DNA of 64,000 bases from Streptomyces sp. R28 (lineage in GTDB: Bacteria; Actinomycetota; Actinomycetes; Streptomycetales; Streptomycetaceae), in assembly GCF_041052385.1 (NCBI RefSeq), contig NZ_CP163439.1:7739001-7803000 (forward strand), in the 5' to 3' direction. The notes beneath the pieces were generated by a model. That model saw nothing but the letters and a program-made list of their open reading frames with translations. It did not search any database and was not told the DNA's origin. Numbering within the stretch: position 1 is the first letter of the stretch; every line of letters begins with the position of its first letter. The position numbers and the translations under genes were made by a program. Positions 24,460 through 33,078 of the stretch are shown here, piece by piece.

Positions 24460-25146
24460 CTACTCGGCGGGGGTGACCGCTCGGTAGCCGACCCCGCGCA
24501 CGGTCTCGATGAGCGCGGGCATGCGGAGCTTGGCGCGCAGGGACGCGATGTGCGTTCCCAGGGTGTTCCCGGTCCCCTCCCCGCCGGCGCGCCACACTTC
24601 GCCCATGATCTGTTCTCGGGTGACGACCACGCCGGGGCGCCGTGCCAGCAGGGCCAGGAGATCGAATTCCTTGGGAGTCAGCTGGATGAACGAGTTGTCC
24701 ACGCTGACCTGACGCGTGGGCAGATCGATGATCACCGAGCCGAGATACAGCACGGTCCTGACCCGCTCCACGGCGTCCGCGGAGGCGGTGCGTCGGATGA
24801 CGGCGTGGATGCGTGCGAGCAGCTCTCCTGTGTCGTACGGCTTCACCACGTAGTCGGCGGCACCGAGGTTGAGGCCGTGGATGCGGGAACGTACCTCTCC
24901 GCGTGTGCTGACCATGATGATCGGGGTGGTGATGCGCTTGCGGATCTCGCCGCAGACCTCGTAGCCGTCCATGTCGGGCAACCCCAGGTCGAGGAGGACG
25001 AGGTCGAAGCCGGCATCTCTCGAAGCGAGCGCGTCCAGAGCCTCCCCGCCACTTCGTGCGTACGTGACGCGGAAGCCGTGCCGTGCAAGGACCGGGGCGA
25101 GAGTGGCGACTTGGCGGCTGTCGTCCTCGACGAGCAGCAGGTTCAA
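24460..25146 (-). CDS. Orphan OmpR-type response regulator
   Basis: 228 residues from TTG 25146, chosen because GGAGG lies 5 bases before it and because this gives the same length and start (NLLLVEDD) as the paralogue at 2845. The longer frame to 25260 has no such support. Acidic pocket EDD 7-9, Asp53 in LLDLGLPD, lysine in VVKPYD, and a winged helix ending LIETVRGVGYRAV. No kinase gene adjoins it, so it may be phosphorylated by the kinase at 3541 or another. It lies at the left border of the accessory segment. Confidence 0.85.
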   Translation of the reverse strand: MNLLLVEDDSRQVATLAPVLARHGFRVTYARSGGEALDALASRDAGFDLVLLDLGLPDMDGYEVCGEIRKRITTPIIMVSTRGEVRSRIHGLNLGAADYVVKPYDTGELLARIHAVIRRTASADAVERVRTVLYLGSVIIDLPTRQVSVDNSFIQLTPKEFDLLALLARRPGVVVTREQIMGEVWRAGGEGTGNTLGTHIASLRAKLRMPALIETVRGVGYRAVTPAE

Positions 25147-25607
25147 ATCAGCCTCCGGTTCATCGGCCGCGGGGTCAAGAGGGGTTCTGGTAGCGCGCGG
25201 GCCCGCTGTCGCGTCAGGTACTGAGTGACGCCAGAGGTGGCTGATGCGCCTGACGCACACGGCTTCCCTCTCGGTGCCACCGCGGTGATCGCCCCTCCGT
25301 GCGGTGCACCTGAGCAGCGTTCACGCTCCCGGATCCGTCCGACGTCGTTTCCGTACAGCCCCGTGCGCGCTTCTGTGCGGGGGTGTGCGAGAGGGCGGAA
25401 CTGTGTGAACTCGGCGCAAGCATATGCCGCTTGCGTTCCCTTTCTCGCGGTCGGCGGCTGCTGTTTGACTGCCGCATCGCGGGCCTGTCCTCGCGCCGGC
25501 TGGTGCAGGAGGACTGACTGGCGGAGGGCTGCCTGACACAGGGCTGCCTGACACAGGCCGCCCGACACACGACTGCCCGAAAAGGGCTGCTGACAAAGGG
25601 GAACGAC
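25147..25607. other. Gene-free region upstream of the AfsA-type cluster
   Basis: 461 bases between the divergent regulator and the DUF5988 gene. The right end holds tandem copies of a 15-base unit (see 25526-25600). Open frames here are weak. The cluster promoter is expected here but no clear -35/-10 pair was found. Confidence 0.5.
25526..25600 (+). repeat. 15-base tandem repeat before the cluster
   Basis: GGGCTGCCTGACACA is present twice exactly (25526-25540, 25541-25555) and then in decaying copies up to the ribosome site of the DUF5988 gene. Confidence 0.7.
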
Positions 25608-25823
25608 GTGGATAACGGACCGTTAGTCGCGCTGGAAGGCGGACCCGAAGGGCTGCCGAGTGTGTGCAGGGTCGAGGACGCGGTGCTCGCCGATCGCGAG
25701 CGGGTGGTGATCGCGTACTGCGGTCGTAACGAGCACTTCGCACGGACAGGGGAGACCCGCCGTCTGGCGGACGGCGAGGTGCCGCTCTTCCGCTGGTCGT
25801 ACGGCACGGTGATCGCCGAATGA
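25608..25823 (+). CDS. DUF5988-like small protein with TTA codon
   Basis: 71 residues from GTG 25608, with AAAGGGG upstream. The pattern GGPEGLP near the start and FRWSYGTVIAE at the end fit DUF5988, a family of unknown function found in Streptomyces biosynthetic clusters. Codon 6 is TTA (25623-25625), so translation should need the bldA tRNA. The stop overlaps the next start as ATGA, so loss of its translation would also lower the hotdog protein. First gene of the cluster. Confidence 0.75.
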   Translation: MDNGPLVALEGGPEGLPSVCRVEDAVLADRERVVIAYCGRNEHFARTGETRRLADGEVPLFRWSYGTVIAE

Positions 25824-26707
25824 GCGCGGGGGAGAGCGTCGCGGGCGACGTCGTGCACGTGGTCGCCGACCGTTTCGGCGGCTTCGCCGGCAACGCCGAC
25901 GTGATCACACTCGGCGCGCTGCGGCGAGCGCTGGCGTCCGCGGAGTTCGCCGAGTCCAGGGGCCGGGTCCCCGCCGTGCTGGCTCCCGGCCAGGGCATCG
26001 ACGCGCGACAGTGGGCGGAGCTCACGGCACAAGTCCGGCGGCGAGGACTGCCCCAGGGGCCTCACCTGACTTCCGGCCCCGCCGAACCGGCGGATCCCGC
26101 AGAGGTGTTGAAGCTTCGCCGGCCGAACGTACTGCTGTCGGAGGTACGGGAGGATGGGCCTCTGCGCTACGCCGCGGATCTGGTCGTCACCGACGGCACC
26201 GAGATGATCCTGGACCACACGGCGGAGCGTCAGCACCTGCCCGGGCTGCTGCTGATGGAGGCGTGCTGCCAGATGATCATCGCGGTGACGCGGCGGTTCC
26301 TCGTCGGCCACGGGCACGAGCACTACGCGGTCATGCAGCACTTCGACATCGACTTCCGCCGATTCGTGTTCCCGCTCTCCGCCGAACTGGTGCTGTCCAT
26401 CGACGCGTACGGCGACGAATCGGCAGGTCATGACGGTCGCGGCGCACGGCATGACAGCCGCGGCACAGGACATGACGGTCGCGACACGGGACATGACGGG
26501 CGCGACGCAGGAGCCGACTGCGACCGGATGCCGTTCGAGGTGACGATCGACATCGTCCAGGGCGCGAAGACCTGCGCTCGCGCGCACTGGCGGTACCGAG
26601 CGTTTCGGCCCGCGACCGTCTTCGCCGCCGAGGCCCGGCAAGCGGCCGCGGCGCTGACCGCGGCAACCTCGCACACCCTCAGTCACGTTTCGGAGGTCAT
26701 GCCATGA
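25820..26707 (+). CDS. AfsA-type hotdog domain protein
   Basis: 295 residues. Residues about 100-195 form an A-factor-biosynthesis hotdog: KLRRPNVLLSEVR, then ILDHTAERQHLPGLLLMEACCQM, here quoted in parts, which matches the DHVPGMLLLEA signature of AfsA. The first 95 residues are unlike the other AfsA half, so this is a single-hotdog variant. AfsA enzymes join beta-ketoacyl groups to dihydroxyacetone phosphate to make butyrolactone hormones; hotdog relatives may act as dehydratases or thioesterases instead. A 21-base repeat (four copies) inserts GHDGRG-type units between residues 203 and 231. Coupled by ATGA on both sides. Confidence 0.75.
   Translation: MSAGESVAGDVVHVVADRFGGFAGNADVITLGALRRALASAEFAESRGRVPAVLAPGQGIDARQWAELTAQVRRRGLPQGPHLTSGPAEPADPAEVLKLRRPNVLLSEVREDGPLRYAADLVVTDGTEMILDHTAERQHLPGLLLMEACCQMIIAVTRRFLVGHGHEHYAVMQHFDIDFRRFVFPLSAELVLSIDAYGDESAGHDGRGARHDSRGTGHDGRDTGHDGRDAGADCDRMPFEVTIDIVQGAKTCARAHWRYRAFRPATVFAAEARQAAAALTAATSHTLSHVSEVMP
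26426..26509 (+). repeat. 21-base in-frame tandem repeat in the hotdog gene
   Basis: Four copies of a 7-codon unit (GHDGRGA-like) in the loop before the last strand of the hotdog domain. Confidence 0.85.
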
Positions 26708-27702
26708 CCCGCCACTTACCCTTCGGCATCATCGGAACCGGGGCCTACCTGCCCGCGCACACGCTCACCAACGACGAGGTCGCCGTTCACTTCGGCAAGC
26801 CCGGTCAATGGGTTCACGACAGGACGGGCATCGCCGGCCGACGTGTCGCCGCTCCGGGCGAGACGGTGACGCAGATGGCCGCGGCGGCAGCCGAAAAGGC
26901 GCTGGCCGCCGCCGGTGTCCCCGCGGACCGCGTCGCCCTCATCCTGGCGACCTCCTCCACTCCGGGCCAGTTCGCGCCCGGCATCGCCTGCGGCGTCCAG
27001 GGCGTACTCGGCGCCGTACGCGCCACCGCCATGGACGTGAACGCGGCCTGCGCCGGCTTCTCCACGGCCGCCCACACCGCACTGGCCTTCCTTTCCGGCG
27101 ATCTGACCCGGGGGCCCGTTCTGGTGGTGGCCGCCGAACGGTACTCGACGCACCTGGACTACACGGACCGCCGTACCGCAGCGCTCTTCGGTGACGGCGC
27201 CGGCGCGGTGGTGATGGACGCGGTCCCCTCCTCCTACGGCTTCCTGCACTCCGCCATCGGCTCCGACGGCAGCAAGGCGGACTACGTCAGGATCGTGCTG
27301 CACGAGGGCCGTTCCCGGGATCCGTACACCGTCGTCATGGACGGACGCTCGACCCGGGCCTTCATTGAGGAACGGTTGCCCCGGACCCTGGACGAGGCCC
27401 TGGCCGCCACGGGGTTGTCGCTCGGCGACATCGACCTCATCGTCCCCCACCAGGCCAACGTCCACCTGGTCAGGCGGGTACTGACGGAAGCCGGAGCCGC
27501 CGCCGGGCAGATCTTCATGACCGGTCAGGACTACGGCAACACCGGCGCCGCATCGGTCCCCATCACCCTGGACGCGGCACACGCCGCAGGCCGGTTGCAC
27601 GACGGCGCGTGCGTCCTGCTGACCTCCATCGGCGCGGGCATGACCTGGGGCACGGCCATCCTGCGCTGGCAGGGCGCCGCCCAGGCCTCGTCGGCCGGGT
27701 GA
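26704..27702 (+). CDS. Beta-ketoacyl-ACP synthase III family enzyme with TTA codon
   Basis: 332 residues, FabH-like decarboxylating condensing enzyme. The active-site Cys is in NAACAGF, His in PHQANVHLVRRV, Asn in YGNTGAASVP, the expected triad. It should condense an acyl starter with malonyl-ACP to a beta-ketoacyl-ACP, which is a substrate type used by AfsA enzymes. Codon 5 is TTA (26716-26718), a second bldA-dependent codon in adjacent genes. The start overlaps the hotdog stop by ATGA. A primary-metabolism FabH is unlikely to carry TTA, so a specialised role is favoured. Confidence 0.88.
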   Translation: MTRHLPFGIIGTGAYLPAHTLTNDEVAVHFGKPGQWVHDRTGIAGRRVAAPGETVTQMAAAAAEKALAAAGVPADRVALILATSSTPGQFAPGIACGVQGVLGAVRATAMDVNAACAGFSTAAHTALAFLSGDLTRGPVLVVAAERYSTHLDYTDRRTAALFGDGAGAVVMDAVPSSYGFLHSAIGSDGSKADYVRIVLHEGRSRDPYTVVMDGRSTRAFIEERLPRTLDEALAATGLSLGDIDLIVPHQANVHLVRRVLTEAGAAAGQIFMTGQDYGNTGAASVPITLDAAHAAGRLHDGACVLLTSIGAGMTWGTAILRWQGAAQASSAG

Positions 27703-28086
27703 GGCCGAGGAACTCGACCGTGCGGGCCCACGATCACACGATGCGGGGCGTGGTGGCCGACGGAGCACCGTCGGAGCCCCGCTGCCCGTGCTCGCACAAC
27801 TCACGGCGCCCGCCCTGCTGCTGAGGGCCTGCGTGGCGGCGACGCGTGGATTGCGCCGGGCCGGCAGTCGTCACGCGCCGGGCCGGCAGTCGGGCACGCG
27901 CTGGGCTGACGGTCGTCTCGCGCCGGGTCGGCAGCCCTCGTACCCGGCCACGCCCTCCCGCGACGCGTCGACCGCGCCGGTCGGCAGCCACCCGCGCCAG
28001 CGCCACCCCCCCTCGAATGGGGCGCACACCTCAGCCCGGCCCCGTCACCCGATGAGCCGCCGCCCCCCCCCGCCCAGGAGCCGCCG
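27703..28086. other. Gene-free gap with tandem repeats
   Basis: 384 bases between the KAS III and the oxidase-SDR gene. Four copies of a 22-23-base unit occupy 27853-27941. Open frames here are built of the repeats and lack ribosome sites. No terminator-like hairpin was seen. Confidence 0.5.
27853..27941 (+). repeat. 22-23-base tandem repeat, four copies
   Basis: Copies start at 27853, 27875, 27898 and 27920; consensus GCGCCGGGCCGGCAGTCGT followed by 3-4 variable bases. Confidence 0.75.
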
Positions 28087-30852
28087 ATGTCCCACTCGTC
28101 CCCGCACGACAAGCCGACCGCCCTCCAAAAGCATCTGCACGGCACGCGACTCACCCATCTCGCCGAACTCGACACGCTCCTGAACCAGCCGGAGTTCACC
28201 GGCGACGAGCCCGCCACCGCTGCCGAGCGGTACCAGCGGACGTACGACAGGCTGGGCGCCCTCGGACGGCACGAGGGCGGGGCGCTGTCGCTCGCCGGCG
28301 ATCCCGCCCGGTTGCAGTCCGTGCTGGCGTGGGCCGCGGCCGCCGACCCGGCGCTGTTCCACGCCGCGGCCGTGCACTTCGGTGTGTGTACCGCGACCGT
28401 CGTGGAACTCGGCCCTCCCGGCCCGTATCTCACCGATCTGCTGGGCGAGTTGGACCGGGGACAGGCGTTCGGCACGATCCTGATCACCGAACTCGGCCGC
28501 GGCAACAGCCACCTCGCCCCGGGCACCCAGGCGCGCTTCCACCCCGGGTCCCGGTCCTTCACCCTGCACACCCCCGAGCCCGGCGCCGCGAAGATCATGG
28601 CGAACGTCGCGGCGCCCGGCGTCCCCAAGACCGCGATCGTCTACGCCGAGCTCCTCGTCGGCGATCGCCCGTGCGGTGTCTTCCCGTTCGCTGTGCGGGT
28701 GCGCACGACGGCCGGTCCGGGCCGGGGTATACGGATCCGGGCACTCCCCGGCGTACGGGCGGTACCGCTGGACTACGCCCTGGTCACCTTCGACGGCGCG
28801 CCGGTGCCGTACGACGGCTGGCTGCGCGACAGCGCGAGCATCACCGACAGCGGACGGTTCGTGGATCCGCTCGCCGATCGTGACCGGCGGCTCGTACGCT
28901 CGACGGTCTTCTCCGCTAACGCCTCGATGGGTGCGGCCGTGGGGTGCGTCTCGGCCGCCTCGGCCTGTATGACCGCGGCCCTGCGGTACGCCGGGCAGAG
29001 GGTCACCGCGGGCCGGCTCGCCCCGGGCATCGGCGTCCTCGGCTACAGCTCACAGCAGAGCGCCCTGTACTCGGCCCTGGCCCACACCTACGCGGCCGGC
29101 TTCCTGGTGGAACGCGCCAAGTCCTGGTACCTGGAGCGGACTTCCTCCCCCGATGTCACGGAAGCCACCGCCGCGCCGACCTGGGCCCCCTGGGCCTCGG
29201 TCCACCGCGGGCTCGCACTGGCCAAGGTGGCCGCCACGCGGGCCCTGGAAGAGGCGGGCTCGACCTGCCGGACGCGCAGTGGAGCGCAGGGGCTGCTCAC
29301 CGGGAACCGGGTGGTGGAGTACGAGGGCCTCGCGCAGGTCTATCAGGCCGCCGCCGGGGACAACCTGCTCATCCGCATGGACGCCGGCAAGTCCCTGGCC
29401 CAGGATGCCGATCACCGGCCGCAGGCGGGGCGTACCGGCCGCGGGAGCTCGCGCGCGGACCCCGAGGACGCGGCGACGGTGCGGGAATTGGCCGCCGCCC
29501 GGGAGGCCGGTCTGCTGATCGCGCTGCGCGGGCGGCTGGCTGAACGCGACACCGGGGCCGCGACCCCGCTGGAGGTGTGGAACCCGCTGCTCGACCGGGC
29601 CGCGAGCCTTGCCGACGCCCACCTGACGAGCCTCGTGCTCGACGCGTTCGAGGAGGCCGTGCGCAGCGCCCGGGACAGCAGGACGGCCGAGCCGCTGCGC
29701 GCGCTCCAGACCCTGTACGGCCTTGACGTGCTGGAGCGGGACCTGGCCTGGCACCTGGAGTCCGGCACGCTCACCGCCGCCGACGCGGCCCGCATCCACA
29801 CCGCACGGGAAGCGGCCGTAACGCGTGTGCACCGCCATGCCCCGGCCCTGGTCGAGGCACTGGCCGTCCCCCCGGCCCGCTTGCACGCACCCATGGCCGA
29901 ACGGGACTACATCGCCGCCCTCGTCCCCGCGGGACCGAGAGGCGGACCGGAACCGACCCGGACGAGCACTGTCCGGCCCATCGATGAGGAGACCTCCCCG
30001 ACCACCCGTACCTCCCCGACCACCCGTACCTCCCCGGCCGCTCTGTTCAGCCTCGAGAACAAGACCGCCTTCGTGACCGGCGCCTCGCGCGGCTTCGGCC
30101 GGGAGATCGCCCTGGCTTACGCGGAGGCCGGCGCCGACGTCGCGCTTCTCGCCCGCGGCACCGACGACCTGGAGAAGGTCGCGGCCGAGATCGAGACCCT
30201 GGGCCGTAACGCCCTCGTGCTGTCCTGCGACGTGTCCAACGCCGGGCAGATCGCCCGCGCGGCGAGCGACGCCCTCGCCGAGTTCGGGCACGTGGACATC
30301 GTCGTCAACAACGCGGCCACCGTCGACTGCGCCGGGCCCTTCCTGGACCTCACGTTCCAGGACTGGGTCCACACCAGCCGCGTCAACCTCGAATCCATGC
30401 TGCACGTCTGCTACGCCCTGGGCCCCCAGTTGATCCGGCAGGGCAGCGGCTCGTTGATCAACGTCGCCTCCATCGCCGGCACCTCGGGCTTCCCGTTCCT
30501 GTCCTTCTACGGGGCGACGAAGGCGGCCATGATCTCCTTCACCCGGTCGCTGGCCGCCGAGTGGGCCCGCTCCGGCGTACGGGTCAACGCCCTCACGCCG
30601 GGCTGGCACGCCACGGAGCTGACCAGCAAGTTCCTCGACGACCCGGACATCTCGGAGGGAATCGTCCGGCAGATCCCGACCGGACGCTGGGGCGAACCCG
30701 ACGAGATCGTCGGCGCCGCCGTCTACCTGGCGAGCGATGCCTCCAAGAACACCACCGGCAGCTGCCTGACCGTGGACGGCGGCCAGACCGCGTTCACGGG
30801 TGGCTCTGCCATGACCGACATGCTCAAACTCGGCCGGGTCAGCAGTACCTGA
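28087..30852 (+). CDS. Acyl-CoA oxidase fused to short-chain dehydrogenase
   Basis: 921 residues. Residues 1-620 are an acyl-CoA oxidase/dehydrogenase: ITELGRGNSHL is the flavin/substrate strand, RSTVFSANASMGAAVGCVSA the middle helix region, and the C-terminal helices include TCRTRSGAQGLLTGNRV. Residues 655-921 are a classical SDR: TGASRGFG cofactor motif, NNAATVD, catalytic Ser in INVASIAGTSG and YxxxK in YGATKAAM. The linker holds an 18-base repeat. Desaturation followed by carbonyl or alcohol redox on one acyl chain is plausible; avenolide-type hormones also need an acyl-CoA oxidase. I know of no described protein with this fusion, though a search was not possible. ATG 28087, with GGAG upstream. 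Confidence 0.88.
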   Translation: MSHSSPHDKPTALQKHLHGTRLTHLAELDTLLNQPEFTGDEPATAAERYQRTYDRLGALGRHEGGALSLAGDPARLQSVLAWAAAADPALFHAAAVHFGVCTATVVELGPPGPYLTDLLGELDRGQAFGTILITELGRGNSHLAPGTQARFHPGSRSFTLHTPEPGAAKIMANVAAPGVPKTAIVYAELLVGDRPCGVFPFAVRVRTTAGPGRGIRIRALPGVRAVPLDYALVTFDGAPVPYDGWLRDSASITDSGRFVDPLADRDRRLVRSTVFSANASMGAAVGCVSAASACMTAALRYAGQRVTAGRLAPGIGVLGYSSQQSALYSALAHTYAAGFLVERAKSWYLERTSSPDVTEATAAPTWAPWASVHRGLALAKVAATRALEEAGSTCRTRSGAQGLLTGNRVVEYEGLAQVYQAAAGDNLLIRMDAGKSLAQDADHRPQAGRTGRGSSRADPEDAATVRELAAAREAGLLIALRGRLAERDTGAATPLEVWNPLLDRAASLADAHLTSLVLDAFEEAVRSARDSRTAEPLRALQTLYGLDVLERDLAWHLESGTLTAADAARIHTAREAAVTRVHRHAPALVEALAVPPARLHAPMAERDYIAALVPAGPRGGPEPTRTSTVRPIDEETSPTTRTSPTTRTSPAALFSLENKTAFVTGASRGFGREIALAYAEAGADVALLARGTDDLEKVAAEIETLGRNALVLSCDVSNAGQIARAASDALAEFGHVDIVVNNAATVDCAGPFLDLTFQDWVHTSRVNLESMLHVCYALGPQLIRQGSGSLINVASIAGTSGFPFLSFYGATKAAMISFTRSLAAEWARSGVRVNALTPGWHATELTSKFLDDPDISEGIVRQIPTGRWGEPDEIVGAAVYLASDASKNTTGSCLTVDGGQTAFTGGSAMTDMLKLGRVSST
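29992..30037 (+). repeat. 18-base in-frame repeat in the oxidase-SDR linker
   Basis: Two full copies and one part copy encoding TSPTTR, exactly between the two enzyme domains. Confidence 0.85.
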
Positions 30853-30869
30853 AGCCCGGCTCGGTCAGT

Positions 30870-30950
30870 GGGCCGTCGGGCCGTCGGGCCATCGGGCCAT
30901 CGGGTCAGCCGGTCAGCCTGTCAGCCGGTCAGCCGGTCAGGCGGTCAGGC
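30870..30950 (+). repeat. 8-base tandem repeats between convergent genes
   Basis: GGGCCGTC/GGGCCATC four times (30870-30901), then GGTCAGCC-like units six times (30903-30950), running into the last codons of the TetR gene. Confidence 0.8.
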
Positions 30951-31544
30951 GGAAGGGCGGTCAAGGAGGCGGATGGCGAAGTCGAGCGCGCGGTCGGCCC
31001 GCTCCCGGTCCCCGGAGACGAGGAGGTCGAGCTGGAGGCCTCGCACCTGGGCGAGCAGGAGTGTGGCCAGGGCGGCGCTGTCCTCGGCAGGCCAACCGTC
31101 CCGCGCGAGGCGGTCGGTCAGGACGGCGATCCAGTCCTCGACGATCGACTGCGCGAGATCCCGGTGCCCGTCGGGCTTCCAGCCGTGGTGGCCGACGAGT
31201 TCGAAGAGCAGCAGGAACTGCCGCTGCTGCTTCGGCTCGCACAGCTGCTTCCACACGGTTTTGACGAGTTCGGCCGTCGAGTGCGCTTCGCCGGACTCAG
31301 CGTCCGAGGTCAGCTGCGCGGCCAGATCCGTCCGGATGTTCTCCAGGACGGCCATGATCAGCTCGTCCTTCGAGGAGAAGTGCCGCAGCAGCGTCGCATG
31401 CGTGACCCCGAGCGCCTGGGCCACCGGCCGCAAGGACAGGTCGGTGACGCCGTGCTCCAGGACGTACTCGGTCGCCGCGGCCAGCAGCTCCGGGCGCCGG
31501 TGCTGGAAACGCAGGCTGCGTCCGTCGACGCGGGGAGAACTCAT
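30945..31544 (-). CDS. TetR family regulator of the accessory cluster
   Basis: 199 residues. The N-terminal helix-turn-helix is LSLRPVAQALGVTHATLLRHF; the ligand domain is of common TetR size. It lies between the oxidase-SDR gene (convergent) and the serine hydrolase gene (divergent), with a 31-bp inverted repeat in the divergent gap that is its likely operator. The sequence does not have the N-terminus of gamma-butyrolactone receptors, so it may sense an acyl product or precursor. The 3' end is bordered by 8-base repeats. Confidence 0.88.
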   Translation of the reverse strand: MSSPRVDGRSLRFQHRRPELLAAATEYVLEHGVTDLSLRPVAQALGVTHATLLRHFSSKDELIMAVLENIRTDLAAQLTSDAESGEAHSTAELVKTVWKQLCEPKQQRQFLLLFELVGHHGWKPDGHRDLAQSIVEDWIAVLTDRLARDGWPAEDSAALATLLLAQVRGLQLDLLVSGDRERADRALDFAIRLLDRPSA

Positions 31545-31583
31545 CGCGACCTTCTCTCGCTCTGCGCGAACGGAAAATTAAGC

Positions 31584-31614
31584 GTACCACTTGGTTGTCC
31601 TAACCGACTGGTAC
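31584..31614. promoter_or_regulatory. TetR operator, 31-bp inverted repeat
   Basis: GTACCACTTGGTT and AACCGACTGGTAC are 13-base arms that match at 11 positions, with a 5-base spacer. A second overlapping pair, GGTACTG (31610-31616) and CAGTACC (31626-31632), extends toward the serine hydrolase gene. It lies 40 bases before the TetR start. Confidence 0.75.
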
Positions 31615-31729
31615 TGCTACTTTTCCAGTACCCCACCTGGGGCCTTCATCCCCCGGGGCCTCCCAGCATCAACCGCCGGTGCCGCCCGGCGACCGAGGCA
31701 GGATCGCCCGCTTCGACTGAAGGACGACC

Positions 31730-32887
31730 ATGACTGATCAGCAGGGCTTGACCATGGCTGACCTCGGCCTGTTCACCGGCGCGCCGCAGCATGACCACTT
31801 CTGCCGGATGCAGGACCTCCTCAGCGCCCGAGAGATGGCCCCGGCCGCGCAGCCGTACGTCTGGCCGGAGGGGGAGGCGATCGACCTGCCGGAGACGTAC
31901 GTCTTCGACGGCGTCCCACGGTCGAGCAAGGAGTTCCTGGCCGACACGGACACCGCGGCACTGCTCGTGCTCGTCGACGGAGTCGTCCGGCACGAGAGCT
32001 ACTTCCTGACCGGCGGACCGGATGTGCAGTGGCTGTCCATGTCGGTGGCCAAGAGCTTCGTCTCCGCGCTCGTCGGCATCGCGGTCGCTGAGGGGCACAT
32101 CGCCGGCATCGACGAGCCGATCAGCTCCTACGTGCCGGTGCAGCCCGGCTCCGCGTACGACGGCGTCTCCATCAAGGACGTACTCCAGATGTCCTCCGGC
32201 GCCCGCTGGAACGAGGACTACAGCGACATGTCCTCCGACGTCTTCCAGCTCAGCGCCGCCACGATGGGCATCGGCGGCACCCTCGACGACTTCGTCGCCC
32301 GCATGGTGCGCGAGAGCGAGCCCGCCACCGTCTGCCGTTACAACTCCGGCGAGACCCAGGCGCTGGGTGCCCTGGTGGCCCGGGCGACCGGCCGCTCGGT
32401 CGCCGAGTACATGCGGGAGAAGCTGTGCGAGCCGCTCGGCATGACGTCGGCGGGCTACTGGCTGCTCGACCCCGCCGGGACGGAGTTCGCCTTCGGCGGG
32501 CTCAATCTGACCGCCCGCGACTACGCCAGGATCGGCGAGCTGTACCGGCGCGGTGGCAAGTGGCTGGGCCGGCAGATCGTGCCGGCCGAGTGGGTGCGCG
32601 ACTCGGTCACGGTGACCGCGCCCCACCTGAAGCCCGGTCGGCCCGTGGTCGGCGGGCACCACCTCGGCCTGGGCTACGGCTACCAGTGGTGGATCCCCGA
32701 CGGGGACTGCGGGGAGTTCACCGCGATCGGCGTGTACAACCAGTTCGTCTACGTCGACCCGGCCGCCCGCACCACCATCGTGAAGCTGTCCGCCAACCGC
32801 CGGTACGGGACCTCCAGCGAGGAGTCCACCAACCGCGAGGTGGAGACCCTCGCCTTCCTGCGCGCGATCGCCCGGCACGACCACTGA
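31730..32887 (+). CDS. Serine hydrolase of the beta-lactamase/esterase family
   Basis: 385 residues. The SxxK motif is in LSMSVAKSFVSALVG and the second-motif Tyr in CRYNSGETQALG; the C-terminal WWIPDGD and GVYNQFVYVDP regions fit the 6-aminohexanoate-dimer hydrolase (NylB) branch. No signal peptide is seen, so it should act in the cytosol on an ester or amide, for example to release or hydrolyse an acyl product. ATG 31730 after AAGGAC; ATG 31754 is an alternative. Divergent from the TetR gene and likely under its control. Confidence 0.88.
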   Translation: MTDQQGLTMADLGLFTGAPQHDHFCRMQDLLSAREMAPAAQPYVWPEGEAIDLPETYVFDGVPRSSKEFLADTDTAALLVLVDGVVRHESYFLTGGPDVQWLSMSVAKSFVSALVGIAVAEGHIAGIDEPISSYVPVQPGSAYDGVSIKDVLQMSSGARWNEDYSDMSSDVFQLSAATMGIGGTLDDFVARMVRESEPATVCRYNSGETQALGALVARATGRSVAEYMREKLCEPLGMTSAGYWLLDPAGTEFAFGGLNLTARDYARIGELYRRGGKWLGRQIVPAEWVRDSVTVTAPHLKPGRPVVGGHHLGLGYGYQWWIPDGDCGEFTAIGVYNQFVYVDPAARTTIVKLSANRRYGTSSEESTNREVETLAFLRAIARHDH

Positions 32888-32908
32888 TCCCGGCACCGGG
32901 CCGACCGC

Positions 32909-33003
32909 GGGCACGAGTAACGACCTGCCCGGGCGCGAGTACGAGTACGACCTGCGCGGGCGCGGGCGCGGGCACGAGTACGGCCCGGCGGGGCGTGGGT
33001 ACG
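32909..33003 (+). repeat. Degenerate tandem repeats between hydrolase and ligase genes
   Basis: Irregular copies of CGGGCGCGAGTACGA and GAGTACGACCTG in the 191-base gap; the downstream half of the gap supplies the ribosome site AGGAAG of the ligase. Confidence 0.55.
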
Positions 33004-33078
33004 ACACCGCACGCAAGAACCGACCCGTTGAACCGCGGCCCGCGACATCCCGGGCCGCCCCACCCAGGAAGTGTGGTC

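Noticed and set aside
30945..31544. Gamma-butyrolactone receptor identity for the TetR regulator
   Set aside because: The protein is shorter and its N-terminal HTH differs from ArpA/ScbR-type receptors; only the general TetR call is kept.
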